Source of the DNA: Niastella koreensis GR20-10
GTDB taxonomy: Bacteria > Bacteroidota > Bacteroidia > Chitinophagales > Chitinophagaceae
Assembly: GCF_000246855.1 (NCBI RefSeq)
Contig: NC_016609.1
Location: 7,018,744-7,082,743 of the forward strand
Reading direction: 5' to 3'
DNA length: 64,000 nt
Both the position numbers and the translations under genes were made by a program. Each line of letters opens with the position of its first letter. The stretch's first letter is position 1. Below the pieces are notes generated by a model. It was not told the origin of the DNA. It did not search any database and saw only the letters and a program-made list of their open reading frames with translations. Below, piece by piece: positions 24,815-34,438 of the stretch.

Positions 24815-27800
24815 AGCCGTAGTCTCCTGCTTGTTCACAAACTCTTTCATTTGCGACAGGAAGCGTACCATCTTTTGCATGGTGCCCATATCTGATACTA
24901 CCAGCATAAATAATTTTCCATTCTGCTTAAGGCGGGCTTTATTCGTTTGGGTTTGAATAAAGGTGAGAATGTTATGGAAAATATCCGACTCAAAATAAGG
25001 GCTATCGGCTTTATTGATGAAATAGCATTTGAGCGTGTCGTCTTTCAACAACATTTTTTCAAAACCCAGCTCTACGGCCAGGCGGCGAACGCGCACGGTA
25101 TCAAACAGGTCTTCCACCTGCTGGGGTATTGGCCCAAACCTGTCCTGCAACTCAACGGCAAAGGCCTGCAGCTCTTCTTCGTTATCACAATTATCCAGGC
25201 GGGTATATAACGTTAACCGTTCGGTGATGCTTTCTACATAGCTATCGGGGATCAGGATCTCCAGATCGGTATCGATGGTGCAATCCTGTACATAATCTTC
25301 CTGTTTGGAAATTTCTGCCTTAAATAATTCCCTGAACTGCGTACGCTTCAACTCCTTGATGGCTTCTTCCAGCACCTTCTGGTACATTTCAAAACCTATT
25401 TCGGCCATAAAGCCGCTTTGTTCACCTCCTAACAGGTTGCCTGCCCCGCGGATGTCGAGGTCGCGCATGGCTATCTGGAAGCCACTGCCCAGCTCACTGT
25501 GCTGCTCCAGCGTTTGTAACCGCTTTCTGGAGTCGGGCGGCAACGTACTCATGGGAGGAGCCAGCAGGTAACAAAAAGCCTTTTTATTGCTACGCCCTAC
25601 CCTGCCCCGTAACTGGTGCAGATCACTTAATCCAAAGTGATGGGCGTTGTTGATGATGATGGTATTTACGTTGGGAATATCCACCCCGCTCTCCACGATA
25701 TTGGTACAAATAAGTACGTCGTACTTTTTATCAATAAAGTCAAGTATGCGTTCTTCGAGGATATGACCTTCCAGCTGGCCATGGGCAAAGCCAATGCTCA
25801 GGTCGGGACACAAGCCCTGAATAAGGGCCGCCATTTCCGACAATCCCTGTACGCGGTTATGGATGAAGAATACCTGTCCGCCCCGCTCGGTTTCATAATA
25901 AATGGCATCGCGGATGAAGTCGTGGTTGAATACCTGTACTTCCGTTTGTATGGGCTGCCGGTTGGGCGGCGGCGTATTCATAATACTCAGGTCGCGGGCG
26001 CCCATTAAACTGAACTGTAACGTACGCGGAATAGGCGTTGCCGTTAAGGTTAAACAGTCTACATTGGTGCGCAGGGTCTTGATCTTTTCTTTATGCGCCA
26101 CCCCAAATTTCTGTTCTTCGTCAACGACCAAAAGCCCCAGGTCTTTATATTTAACCTCCTTGCCTAACAGGGCATGGGTGCCAATAATGATATCTATCTT
26201 ACCTTCTTCGAGCCGTTTTAAAGTATCCTTTTTCTCCTTGGCCGATTTGAACCGGTTTACATAATCAACGGTAACCGGAAAATCTTTCAGCCGTTCGCTG
26301 AATGTTTTAAAATGCTGGAACGCCAGGATGGTGGTAGGCACCAGTACAGCGGCCTGCTTTCCATCGCAACAGCTTTTGAATGCCGCGCGAATGGCGATCT
26401 CCGTTTTACCAAAGCCAACGTCGCCGCACACCAGCCGGTCCATGGGCGAGGGCGATTCCATATCCTTCTTCACATCGGCCGTAGCCTTGCTCTGGTCGGG
26501 CGTATCTTCGTATATAAAGGAAGCTTCCAGCTCGGTTTGCATGTAATTATCCGGTGCATGCTGAAAGCCCTGCTGCGCCTTACGTTGCGCGTAAAGGGTA
26601 ATCAAATCAAAGGCAATTTCCTTAACCTTGGTCTTGGTTTTTTCTTTCAGCCTGTTCCAGGCATCACTGCCCAGTTTGTTCACCTTGGGTACGCTACCTT
26701 CCTTGCCGGTGTACTTCGAGATCTTGTGCAGCGAGTTAATGTTCACATACAGGATGTCGCTATCGCGGTAAATGATGCGCACTGCTTCCTGCATTTTACC
26801 GTTCGATTCCAGCTTTTGCAGACCACTGTAAATACCTACACCATGGTCGATGTGGGTAACGTAGTCGCCCGGCTGTAATTCGCGCAGGGTACGCAGGGTA
26901 ATGGCCTTATTCTTATTGTAAGCCTGTTTAACCTTGTATTTATGGTAGCGCTGGAAAATCTGGTGATCGGTATAACAGATCACCTTCAGGTCTTCATCAA
27001 TAAATCCCTGGTGGATGCTGGTAGGCACCGGGGTGAACTGGATGCCTGCTTTGAGGTCTTCAAAAATGCTGTTCAACCGTTCTAACTGCCGGGGATTTTC
27101 TGCAAACAAATACAGACTGAATTTCTTTGCTTCCCACGACTTCAGGTCTTTTATCAGCAGATCGAACTGGCGGTTGAAGGCCGGCTGATCTTTGGTGTTG
27201 AAATCAATGGTGAGTGGTGAGTGCAGGGTGGGCTCGCTATCCTCCATAAATCCCGGCTGATAGCCAAACTCTACCACATGGCGATTGGCCAATTGTTTTT
27301 TCAGGGAACCTGAAATAAACTCATCGGCCTTTATGCTGGTCTTTATTGTTTTGTCGTCCTCTTCTACCGCCTCTTTGGGTACGGCATTGTTGGCCTGCAT
27401 GTCCAGGAACAGTTGCAGGTCTTCTTCCTGGGTCAACAGTCTTTCTTTGGTAAGCTCCCAGTCCTGGAACCAATACACCGTGTTTTCGGGAAGAAATTCA
27501 AACAGGGAGATCTTGGCATCTTCGTCAAACTGGGTCTCCACGTTGGGAATGATGCTTACCTGTAACAGTTTCCGCTCACTCAACTGTGTTTCAGGATCGA
27601 AAATGCGGATGGAGTCCACATCATTACCAAACAATTCAATGCGGTAAGGTTTTTCATTTCCGAATGAATAAATATCAAGGATGCCGCCGCGTAAGGCGAA
27701 CTGCCCGGGTTCGTATACAAAATCGGTGGTTGAAAAGCCATAGTCAACCAGCTGGCGCAACAACGCTTCTACATCTATGACGTCGCCCGATTTCAGATAA

Positions 27801-28252
27801 ATAATATTTCCCGCCAGGGTTTTAGGCAACACTACTTTTTCAAACAGCGCCTCCGGATACGTAATAAGGGCGCCCACGCGGTTGCTGCCGGCCATGGGGG
27901 AAGAAAACCGGGTAAGCGCTTCTGTTCGCAACATCACGTGCGAAGAATTGAGCAACCGGAAATTCTTTCTGTTCTTAAAGGAGCTGGGGAAGAAAAAGAG
28001 GTTCAACGCCTGGGTGAGGTTTTCCAGCGTATTGTGCATGTAAGCAGCCGCTTCTGAATCTTCACAAACTATTACGTGGTTGAGCTGGCTGTTGGCTTCG
28101 TGCTGAAAAATAGTGCCGATTACAAAGGCGGAGGCGCTTCCGTGCAGGTTCTTACAAAAAACCTGTTGGGGTTGGGAAAAAGTGAGCCTGTCCGCCAGTG
28201 AAAAAAGGCGGGGGTTATTTTTATACCCATTGAGCAACTCCTGCAAATTCAT
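24812..28252 (-). CDS. mfd: Transcription-repair coupling factor
   Basis: ATP-driven translocase that removes RNA polymerase stalled at lesions and recruits UvrA. The order is an N-terminal UvrB-like damage module, a CarD-like RNA polymerase interaction domain (LQPGDYVTHIDHGVGIYSGLQKL), then a RecG-like motor with Walker A (GDVGFGKTEIAIRAAF), DEEQ box (DEEQKFGV), motif III (ATPIPRTLQFSLMGARDLS) and a TRCF C-terminal domain. The start at 28252 (MNLQELLNGYKNNPRLFSLADRL) gives 1146 aa. The longer ORF start adds residues encoded by a family B repeat. Confidence 0.97.
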   Translation of the reverse strand: MNLQELLNGYKNNPRLFSLADRLTFSQPQQVFCKNLHGSASAFVIGTIFQHEANSQLNHVIVCEDSEAAAYMHNTLENLTQALNLFFFPSSFKNRKNFRLLNSSHVMLRTEALTRFSSPMAGSNRVGALITYPEALFEKVVLPKTLAGNIIYLKSGDVIDVEALLRQLVDYGFSTTDFVYEPGQFALRGGILDIYSFGNEKPYRIELFGNDVDSIRIFDPETQLSERKLLQVSIIPNVETQFDEDAKISLFEFLPENTVYWFQDWELTKERLLTQEEDLQLFLDMQANNAVPKEAVEEDDKTIKTSIKADEFISGSLKKQLANRHVVEFGYQPGFMEDSEPTLHSPLTIDFNTKDQPAFNRQFDLLIKDLKSWEAKKFSLYLFAENPRQLERLNSIFEDLKAGIQFTPVPTSIHQGFIDEDLKVICYTDHQIFQRYHKYKVKQAYNKNKAITLRTLRELQPGDYVTHIDHGVGIYSGLQKLESNGKMQEAVRIIYRDSDILYVNINSLHKISKYTGKEGSVPKVNKLGSDAWNRLKEKTKTKVKEIAFDLITLYAQRKAQQGFQHAPDNYMQTELEASFIYEDTPDQSKATADVKKDMESPSPMDRLVCGDVGFGKTEIAIRAAFKSCCDGKQAAVLVPTTILAFQHFKTFSERLKDFPVTVDYVNRFKSAKEKKDTLKRLEEGKIDIIIGTHALLGKEVKYKDLGLLVVDEEQKFGVAHKEKIKTLRTNVDCLTLTATPIPRTLQFSLMGARDLSIMNTPPPNRQPIQTEVQVFNHDFIRDAIYYETERGGQVFFIHNRVQGLSEMAALIQGLCPDLSIGFAHGQLEGHILEERILDFIDKKYDVLICTNIVESGVDIPNVNTIIINNAHHFGLSDLHQLRGRVGRSNKKAFCYLLAPPMSTLPPDSRKRLQTLEQHSELGSGFQIAMRDLDIRGAGNLLGGEQSGFMAEIGFEMYQKVLEEAIKELKRTQFRELFKAEISKQEDYVQDCTIDTDLEILIPDSYVESITERLTLYTRLDNCDNEEELQAFAVELQDRFGPIPQQVEDLFDTVRVRRLAVELGFEKMLLKDDTLKCYFINKADSPYFESDIFHNILTFIQTQTNKARLKQNGKLFMLVVSDMGTMQKMVRFLSQMKEFVNKQETTA

Positions 28253-28263
28253 ATCAGCGGACG

Positions 28264-28385
28264 CGAATTTACGAAAAGTTGACGGGTTAACAAGTTGGCA
28301 AGGTAACAAAGTATTAAAATGCAGGAATTTGAGTTACGAGTGGGAGGTTGATAAGGTTGAAAGAGTTGATCGTGTTGATAAAGGG
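28264..28385. repeat. GTTGAC-word element (family B, copy 4, inverted)
   Basis: GTTGACGGGTTAACAAG and GTTGATAAGGTTGAAAGAGTTGAT words flank a diverged core, between mfd and the divergent reductase gene. Confidence 0.65.
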
Positions 28386-28523
28386 TTGGGGGATAAAAGG
28401 AGTAAAAAATGAAAATAATGAGAAATGTCACACCCCGGCGAACCCTTTCACGTTTCACGATTCACGATTGCCGATTGCCGACTTTACTGTAACTTAAGCA
28501 GGTATCAAAAAATTGCAAGCCAT

Positions 28524-29288
28524 ATGTCATTAACCTGGCACACCGGAAAAGTTATTCGTATTGTAAACGAAACCAGTAATACCAGACGGTACTGGATAGA
28601 AGTGCCTGAGCTGCAAGCGTTCGATTTTGAACCCGGTCAGTTTGTAACCCTCGACCTGCCCATTCATGAAAAACCCAACAAACGGTGGCGCAGCTATTCA
28701 ATTGCATCCTGGCCGGATGGCAGTAATGTGTTTGAACTGGTGATTGTTTTACTGGACGGTGGCGCCGGCACTACCTGGCTTTTTAACGAAGTAAAAGAAG
28801 GAGATCAGTTAACGTTTCGTGGCCCACAAGGCAAATTTACCCTGCCCGAACCTATTGACCGCGACCTGTTTTTTATTTGTACCGGTACGGGCATCGCGCC
28901 CTTCAGGTCGATGGCGCATCATATTTTAAACCACAATATTACCCACCAGAACATTTACCTGATCTTTGGCTGCAGAAAGCTTACCGATAACCTGTATGGT
29001 ACTGAATTAGAGGAGCTGGCGGAAAAAGTGACCAGCTTTCAATACCTGCCCACCTTCTCCCGCGAAGTACCCGAAAATTATGATCACCTGATACGAACGG
29101 GGTATGTGCATACTATTTATGAGGAAATAATCCGGGCCAACAGTGCGCAGGCAAACACCAGCCCACCTGCCTTAAAACCAGCCTATTTTTATTTATGCGG
29201 CTGGAAGAACATGATAGATGAGGCCAAACAACGCATTCAGGACCTGGGATATGATCGCAAAACCATTCACCTGGAACTGTATGGATAA
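28524..29288 (+). CDS. FAD/NAD(P)-binding oxidoreductase, ferredoxin-NADP reductase type
   Basis: FAD-binding barrel with RWRSYSIAS (R-x-Y-S flavin motif, about residue 57) and a NAD(P)-binding half with CTGTGIAPFRSM and IFGCRK, ending in the family-typical CGWKNMIDEA...IHLELYG. No 2Fe-2S domain is fused. The start at 28524 (MSLTWHTGKVIRIVNE) gives 254 aa. The upstream extension is repeat-like sequence. The electron partner is unknown. Names such as Fpr fit but are not certain. Confidence 0.9.
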   Translation: MSLTWHTGKVIRIVNETSNTRRYWIEVPELQAFDFEPGQFVTLDLPIHEKPNKRWRSYSIASWPDGSNVFELVIVLLDGGAGTTWLFNEVKEGDQLTFRGPQGKFTLPEPIDRDLFFICTGTGIAPFRSMAHHILNHNITHQNIYLIFGCRKLTDNLYGTELEELAEKVTSFQYLPTFSREVPENYDHLIRTGYVHTIYEEIIRANSAQANTSPPALKPAYFYLCGWKNMIDEAKQRIQDLGYDRKTIHLELYG

Positions 29289-29418
29289 TAAAGTAGTGAT
29301 TGCCACCGGTGTTAACTGATGACATGAAGGAAAATTACCCTGGGGATATTTACAAAGGATGTTGTATTAAAGCAGTGCGAGCAAAGGGCAAAAAGCGCTA
29401 AAAACGAAGACTGAGTGC

Positions 29419-29712
29419 TTATTTTGAGCCTGTGGACTTGTCCTGTAACTTCTCTGATTTCTTCTCGTCTTTGGCAGTGATCGGGATCACCGGAATGTTT
29501 GATACGCCTTTCAACTGTTTTTCGAGCGCCAGTTTCTCTTGTTGCAATTCAAGGATTTCTGCATGGTTTGCCATCATTTCCCGCTCCAGTTCGTTCACTT
29601 TTTTCTTTTGTTTCTTCATTTGCGAACTACGGAGCAGAAAACCGGCAATAAAGGCGATTGCGATAGCGCCAACCAGCATCGTTAGATCAATAGACATTTC
29701 GATTAAGAGCAT
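29419..29712 (-). CDS. Small single-pass membrane protein with coiled coil
   Basis: One N-terminal membrane segment (LTMLVGAIAIAFIAGFLL) is followed by a basic patch (KKQKKKVNELEREMM) and a heptad-like helix (EILELQQEKLALEKQLKG), then a charged tail. 97 aa, or 92 if an internal ATG at 29697 is used. No family is recognised. Topology suggests a small scaffold anchored on the inner membrane with the coiled coil in the cytoplasm. It is a monocistronic neighbour of glyS. Confidence 0.65.
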   Translation of the reverse strand: MLLIEMSIDLTMLVGAIAIAFIAGFLLRSSQMKKQKKKVNELEREMMANHAEILELQQEKLALEKQLKGVSNIPVIPITAKDEKKSEKLQDKSTGSK

Positions 29713-29834
29713 AATACCTCCATCTTAAATCTTCTGGTTTTTTAAGGTTGCTACAAAAATACACGCTTAACTATAAATTAAAAGAGTAGTTTTCCGAAAA
29801 AAACATCTCAATTAATTAAATATTTAATCAATTA

Positions 29835-31274
29835 TTAGACAAGGTATTTCTGAACAAATTCCCTGACCTGATTAGCGGGAATACGATCCTGTTGCATGGA
29901 ATCACGGTGACGGATGGTCACAGTTCCGTCTTCTTTGGTTTGTTTATCGACTGTTATACAGAATGGTGTACCTATTGCATCCATACGACGATAACGCTTT
30001 CCTATAGTGTCTTTTTCTTCATAAAAACAACGGAAATGCGGTTTGCATTCGTCCATGATCTCACGGGCAATTTCTGGTAACCCATCTTTTTTCACCAAAG
30101 GCAAAATGGCCAGTTTAATGGGAGCCAGTTTGGGGGGGAGCTTCAACACCACCCGGCTATCCTGCTTTTCGGCAGTGCTCAGGTCTTCCTCGGCATAAGC
30201 CTGGCTTAAGACCATCAGAACCGTTCTATCGAGCCCTATGGATGTTTCAATTACGTAAGGGATATAGTTCTGATTGATCTCTGCATCGAAATACTGCATT
30301 TTCTTTTTGCTGTATTCCTGGTGTTTGCTTAAATCGTAGTCTGTGCGGGAATGTATACCTTCTACTTCTTTAAATCCTATAGGGAAATCATACTCTATAT
30401 CGCAAGCGGCGTCGGCATAAAAGGCCAACTTAGCATGATCATGAAAACGGTACTTTTCCTTGGGAATACCCAGGCTCAGGTGCCATTTCATGCGTTCTTC
30501 TTTCCAGTATTCGTACCACTCTTTTTGGGTGCCAGGCCGAACGAAGAACTGCATTTCCATTTGTTCAAACTCCCGCATGCGGAAGATGAACTGGCGGGCA
30601 ACGATCTCGTTACGGAATGCTTTACCGGTTTGCGCAATACCAAATGGTATTTTCATGCGACCGGTTTTTTGAACGTTCAGGAAGTTTACGAAAATACCCT
30701 GGGCCGTTTCGGGGCGCAGGTATATTTCACTGGCCTCTTCCGACACGCTGCCTAACTGGGTGCTGAACATCAGGTTAAACTGACGTATTTCAGTCCAGTT
30801 CGCGGTACCGCTTACAGAACATTTTATTTTATTATCTTCTATGAGCTTTTTCAAGCCATCGTAATCATTGGCTACCAATAGTTTATCCATCTCAGCCAGT
30901 AAGGCATCCCCTTCGGCCTTCTTTCCTTCTTTTTCCCACTCATCGGCTTTTGCCTCCAGCAGGTGGTCGACCCGGTAGCGCTTTTTACTGTCTTTATTAT
31001 CGATCATGGGATCGCTGAAATTATCCACGTGGCCACTGGCCTTCCAGGTGGTGGGATGCATAAAAATGGCCGCATCGATACCAACAATGTTCTCGTGCAT
31101 CTGGGTCATGCTCTTCCACCAGTAATCACGGATGTTTTTCTTGAGCTCACTACCCCACTGACCGTAGTCATATACGGCACTAAGCCCATCGTATATTTCA
31201 CTGGACTGAAAAATAAATCCATACTCTTTGCAATGCGCAATTATTGCCTGGAACCTGTTGTTATCTGTTGCCAT
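29835..31274 (-). CDS. glyS: Glycyl-tRNA synthetase, dimeric type
   Basis: Class II synthetase of the alpha2 (eukaryote/archaea-like) kind, as usual in Bacteroidota. Visible segments are CKEYGFIFQSSEIYDGLSAVYDYG at the N-terminus, GHVDNFSDPM, motif 2 region YLRPETAQGIFVNF, FRNEIVARQFIFRMREFEQMEMQFF and motif 3 region ETSIGLDRTVLMVL. A C-terminal anticodon-binding domain follows. 479 aa. It has its own -7 box 8 bp before the ATG. Confidence 0.97.
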   Translation of the reverse strand: MATDNNRFQAIIAHCKEYGFIFQSSEIYDGLSAVYDYGQWGSELKKNIRDYWWKSMTQMHENIVGIDAAIFMHPTTWKASGHVDNFSDPMIDNKDSKKRYRVDHLLEAKADEWEKEGKKAEGDALLAEMDKLLVANDYDGLKKLIEDNKIKCSVSGTANWTEIRQFNLMFSTQLGSVSEEASEIYLRPETAQGIFVNFLNVQKTGRMKIPFGIAQTGKAFRNEIVARQFIFRMREFEQMEMQFFVRPGTQKEWYEYWKEERMKWHLSLGIPKEKYRFHDHAKLAFYADAACDIEYDFPIGFKEVEGIHSRTDYDLSKHQEYSKKKMQYFDAEINQNYIPYVIETSIGLDRTVLMVLSQAYAEEDLSTAEKQDSRVVLKLPPKLAPIKLAILPLVKKDGLPEIAREIMDECKPHFRCFYEEKDTIGKRYRRMDAIGTPFCITVDKQTKEDGTVTIRHRDSMQQDRIPANQVREFVQKYLV

Positions 31275-31281
31275 AAGGCTG

Positions 31282-31289
31282 CAAATATA
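31282..31289 (-). promoter_or_regulatory. -7 box for glyS
   Basis: Minus-strand TATATTTG, an exact match whose end is only 7 bp from the ATG, so the mRNA leader is very short or absent. Confidence 0.6.
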
Positions 31290-31336
31290 AGTGATAAGTT
31301 AACGTAGTTAACACGTAGAGGGGTAACTCTTTGGCC

Positions 31337-32320
31337 CTACCTGGAGGTTTGCCGGCGGTGTTTTTTGTTATTATACAGATGTTTGAAAAAAACTAAAGAC
31401 ATTACACAGGCAAAGACAGTCAGAAACAGATTAAAAGCCCTTATCTGCTCTATTCTTATCCGGGCATTGCGGTAGTTGTGATCTACTAAAAAACGGCCAT
31501 GCTGGCCCAGATTAATTATTTCAAGGTTATCGGTATAATTTGCATACTGATAATAATTGAAGGCTTCCTGGTTTAATAGCTGAATTGAAACAGTATCCCC
31601 TTCCCTAAGTTTATTAAGCGTCTCCATATTATTGGAGTATTTATAATACCTGTCAAAAAAACGGAATTCAAGCCCACTGCCGCGAAATTTTAATTTATAA
31701 TAATAAGTGCGACTTTTCCCACTTGTGTGTTCATACTCTACCGGTTCGGTAATTATACAATGGTTAATTGTTACAATTTTGGTTACATCAACATTACGTG
31801 CCCGAAAAAAGTATTCATAGGCCGCAAAACAAAGCAATATGCCGCTCATGATAGCCGCGTATTGCAGGAATTTGTCGACATTATCCGGCTTTCTGGCACG
31901 TTTAGCAATAACAGGCCTTTTGTTGTTACCGGGCTTGCTGAATTGTTCCCCAATAATTCCGCCTATCATAAATAATGCCCCTACACCACCTAGCCCAAAC
32001 AATACTACAAAGATGAAGGCGAGGATACCGGCGCTGCCCATTTCTTTTCCCATGAAATAATAGGCCAGGGCTGCAAAAACGGAAAACCCCAACGCAACAA
32101 GTGCTTTAAATAACTTACTGCTCTGCGTTGAATTATATTCCTTTTTATAATTCGTTCGCATAGCAATGACAGCTTGAGCAGCCTGTTCTTCGCTAAGCGC
32201 ATAATCTGTTATAAGGAGCTTTATTATTTCAGGAACGACTTTATCATCCGCCATCAGCAGCAGGGCGTATTGAGATGCCAGTTCCATTCTTTGTTCAAGG
32301 GGCAGGTCTTTGTAGTTCAT
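31337..32320 (-). CDS. Integral membrane protein of unknown function
   Basis: I do not recognise a family. The N-terminal 60 residues are helical and acidic (LEQRMELASQYALLLMADDK). Membrane segments lie at about 69-90, 95-122, 149-170 and 296-317. A 120-residue soluble domain lies between the third and fourth (VTKIVTINHCIITEPVEYEHTSGKSRTYYYKLKFRGSG...), probably extracytoplasmic and beta-rich. 327 aa. It lies between glyS and the MazG-like gene on the same strand with clear gaps. Confidence 0.75.
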   Translation of the reverse strand: MNYKDLPLEQRMELASQYALLLMADDKVVPEIIKLLITDYALSEEQAAQAVIAMRTNYKKEYNSTQSSKLFKALVALGFSVFAALAYYFMGKEMGSAGILAFIFVVLFGLGGVGALFMIGGIIGEQFSKPGNNKRPVIAKRARKPDNVDKFLQYAAIMSGILLCFAAYEYFFRARNVDVTKIVTINHCIITEPVEYEHTSGKSRTYYYKLKFRGSGLEFRFFDRYYKYSNNMETLNKLREGDTVSIQLLNQEAFNYYQYANYTDNLEIINLGQHGRFLVDHNYRNARIRIEQIRAFNLFLTVFACVMSLVFFKHLYNNKKHRRQTSR

Positions 32321-32361
32321 GCAATTTTAAATACCTGTTAGTATAACATCACATGTTTTTA

Positions 32362-32721
32362 TTACTTCAGCTTTTCATTTTCCTTGTGCCGCGTAGCATC
32401 CCGGATATTCTTTTTTTCAAAATTCTTTTCCAGCGCTTCTGTAAGGTCCACACCGGTTTGGTTGGCCAGGCAGATAAGCACCCATAACACATCGGCCATT
32501 TCATCGGCCAGCGGCCCCTCCCCGGCCCTCTCCGCCGGCTGGCGGAAGGGAGGTTGTTCACCTTTTTTATACGATTGATCTCCGTAAATACGTGCCATAT
32601 GTCTTGCCAGTTCCCCCACCTCTTCGGTGAGAATAACCATATTGGTTAGTTCGCTGAAATATCGTACGCCCACTGTTTTTATCCAGTGGTCAACCTGTTG
32701 CTGCGCTTCTTTTATTAGCAT
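32362..32721 (-). CDS. MazG-like nucleotide pyrophosphohydrolase
   Basis: House-cleaning NTP pyrophosphatase of the all-alpha MazG/dUTPase type. Metal-binding motifs are EEVGE (E33-E37) and DEMAD (E74, D77). 119 aa. Residues 57-70 (PPFRQPAERAGEGP) look like an insertion, encoded by a GC-rich palindrome between two conserved helices. Its ATG overlaps the dtd stop by one base (TAATG), so translation is likely coupled and the two are cotranscribed. Confidence 0.85.
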   Translation of the reverse strand: MLIKEAQQQVDHWIKTVGVRYFSELTNMVILTEEVGELARHMARIYGDQSYKKGEQPPFRQPAERAGEGPLADEMADVLWVLICLANQTGVDLTEALEKNFEKKNIRDATRHKENEKLK

Positions 32722-33173
32722 TATTCTTTATTTTTTGTATCAATAACTATAGTTACAGGCCCGTCGTTCAGCAGCGATACCTTCATATCGGCGCCAAATT
32801 CGCCGGTAAACACAGGTTTTCCCAGATCTGTTTGTAACTGCTGTACAAACTGTTCGTATAACGGGATGGCAACTGGTGGTTTGGAGGCCCTGATATAAGA
32901 TGGCCGGTTCCCCTTTTTTGTAGAAGCATGTAGGGTAAACTGGCTTACTACCAGGATATCGCCTCCCTGGTCAATTACCGATTCATTCATTACACCGGCT
33001 GCATCGTTAAAGATGCGCAGGTTAACCACTTTACCACTCAGCCAAATAAGATCTTCGGTGGTATCGCTGTCTTCAATTCCTACCAGAATAAGCAAACCCT
33101 TTGAAATAGATGACCGTACAGTATTATTAATTACAACATTCGCCTGAGTTACCCGTTGTATGACCGCTCGCAT
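32721..33173 (-). CDS. dtd: D-aminoacyl-tRNA deacylase
   Basis: Hydrolyses D-amino acids (and glycine from tRNA-Ala) off mischarged tRNA. The family motifs SQFTLHAS and NDGPVTIVIDT (Gly-Pro motif) are present. 150 aa, the standard length. It overlaps the MazG-like gene by one base, and the start MRAVIQRVTQANVV is invariant in the family. Confidence 0.95.
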   Translation of the reverse strand: MRAVIQRVTQANVVINNTVRSSISKGLLILVGIEDSDTTEDLIWLSGKVVNLRIFNDAAGVMNESVIDQGGDILVVSQFTLHASTKKGNRPSYIRASKPPVAIPLYEQFVQQLQTDLGKPVFTGEFGADMKVSLLNDGPVTIVIDTKNKE

Positions 33174-33204
33174 AGTACCTATAAATTAGTTTTACCTTTA
33201 TACA

Positions 33205-33612
33205 ATGAAGATAGATGTTTCAAAAGAATTAGAATTCCAAACTGCGCGAAGCGGTGGAAAGGGCGGACAGAACGTAAACAAGGTGGAGACGATGGTGGAG
33301 GGATATTTTAATATATCTAAATCGCTGATTTTAAGCGAAGAACAAAAAGCAATTGTTCAAAAGAAATTAGCTGCAAAAATAAATTCGGAAGGGTTTTTGC
33401 AAGTAAAGAGCCAGATTCACCGCAGCCAGTTGTCGAACAAGGAAGAAGTGGTAAAAAAAATGAATGCGTTATTAACCCAGGCATTAAAGAAAGAAATAAG
33501 ACGTATCGCCACCAAACCTTCCAAGGGATCAAAGGAAAAGCGGCTCGAATCAAAACAGAAACAATCACAACACAAAAAGAACCGCCGAAAATTCCGTCCC
33601 GGCGATTTGTAA
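33205..33612 (+). CDS. arfB: Peptide chain release factor-like protein (ArfB/YaeJ type)
   Basis: Rescues stalled ribosomes by hydrolysing peptidyl-tRNA. The catalytic GGQ is at 20-22 in TARSGGKGGQNVNKV, and a strongly basic C-terminal tail (SKEKRLESKQKQSQHKKNRRKFRPG) would enter the mRNA channel. No codon-recognition domain is present, and 135 aa is typical of ArfB. It is divergent from dtd with a 31-bp gap and lies 17 bp upstream of the mbnP-like gene. Confidence 0.92.
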   Translation: MKIDVSKELEFQTARSGGKGGQNVNKVETMVEGYFNISKSLILSEEQKAIVQKKLAAKINSEGFLQVKSQIHRSQLSNKEEVVKKMNALLTQALKKEIRRIATKPSKGSKEKRLESKQKQSQHKKNRRKFRPGDL

Positions 33613-33629
33613 GCGTAACACCGAATGCT

Positions 33630-34436
33630 ATGAAACTGACTCACAAACTGCACCGAGTTAATTTGCCCAAACTATTTATTGGATTACTGTTAGTAACAGC
33701 AGTTTTTTCGTGCCAGAAAGAATTACATTTTGACAAAGTACCTGAGAAAGACCACAACCTGGTCCTGAAATTTAAACCCGTTGCTACTTATGACTCTGTG
33801 CCTCTTGAGTTAGGTAAAACCTACACCAATTATTTTAAAGAACAGTATGTACCTACCGGTTTCAAGTTCTATGTGCACAATATTCAAATGATAAATACCG
33901 ACTCTGGTAAAGTATTCAAACTGGCTAACGATAAATATTACCTGGTCGATTTTTCTGATTCTACTACTACCGAGATCAAACTTGGGATTTTACCATATGT
34001 GTATAACCGTATTTCGTTTACCATTGGAGTTGACAGCGCCCGTAATGTAAGCGGCGCCCAAACCGATGCACTGGACCCTGCCAATGGCATGTTCTGGACC
34101 TGGAATACCGGTTACATTATGGCCAAGCTGGAAGGCACATCGGCCAAATCGCCGCAGGCTGGTAAATTCGAGTTTCACATTGGTGGCTTTTCAGGAGCCG
34201 ACAACGTAATTAAAACGGTGACTTTATTATTCCCTTACGCGCAAAACCTGGATATGAAAGCCGGCAAAGAAAGCCAGATGTTTGTTACCTGTGATGCCAA
34301 TGACTGGTTTTTCAACCCCTGGGATATAAAAATTGCCGATAACCCGGTTATTACAACTCCCGGCCAACTGGCAACGCAGGTGGCTGAGAACTATTCAAAA
34401 ATGTTTACCGTAGATTCTGTGTATAACGAACAATAA
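33630..34436 (+). CDS. MbnP-family lipoprotein (putative copper-binding)
   Basis: Lipoprotein signal MKLTHKLHRVNLPKLFIGLLLVTAVFSC (lipid Cys28), then a beta-rich MbnP domain (LKFKPVATYDSVPLELGKTY, FYVHNIQMI, LVDFSD, NRISFTIGVDSARNVSG, GMFWTWNTGYIMAKLEG). In characterised MbnP a tryptophan is oxidised to kynurenine by the partner MbnH and takes part in copper binding. The Trp pair in FWTWNTGY and those in DWFFNPWD are candidates here. It is followed after 2 bp by the di-heme partner. The copper role is inferred from the family. Confidence 0.88.
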   Translation: MKLTHKLHRVNLPKLFIGLLLVTAVFSCQKELHFDKVPEKDHNLVLKFKPVATYDSVPLELGKTYTNYFKEQYVPTGFKFYVHNIQMINTDSGKVFKLANDKYYLVDFSDSTTTEIKLGILPYVYNRISFTIGVDSARNVSGAQTDALDPANGMFWTWNTGYIMAKLEGTSAKSPQAGKFEFHIGGFSGADNVIKTVTLLFPYAQNLDMKAGKESQMFVTCDANDWFFNPWDIKIADNPVITTPGQLATQVAENYSKMFTVDSVYNEQ

Positions 34437-34438
34437 TA

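Noticed and set aside
28253-28309. Longer start for mfd (extra 19 residues)
   Set aside because: The extra residues are encoded by the adjacent GTTGAC repeat, and family homology begins at MNLQELL.
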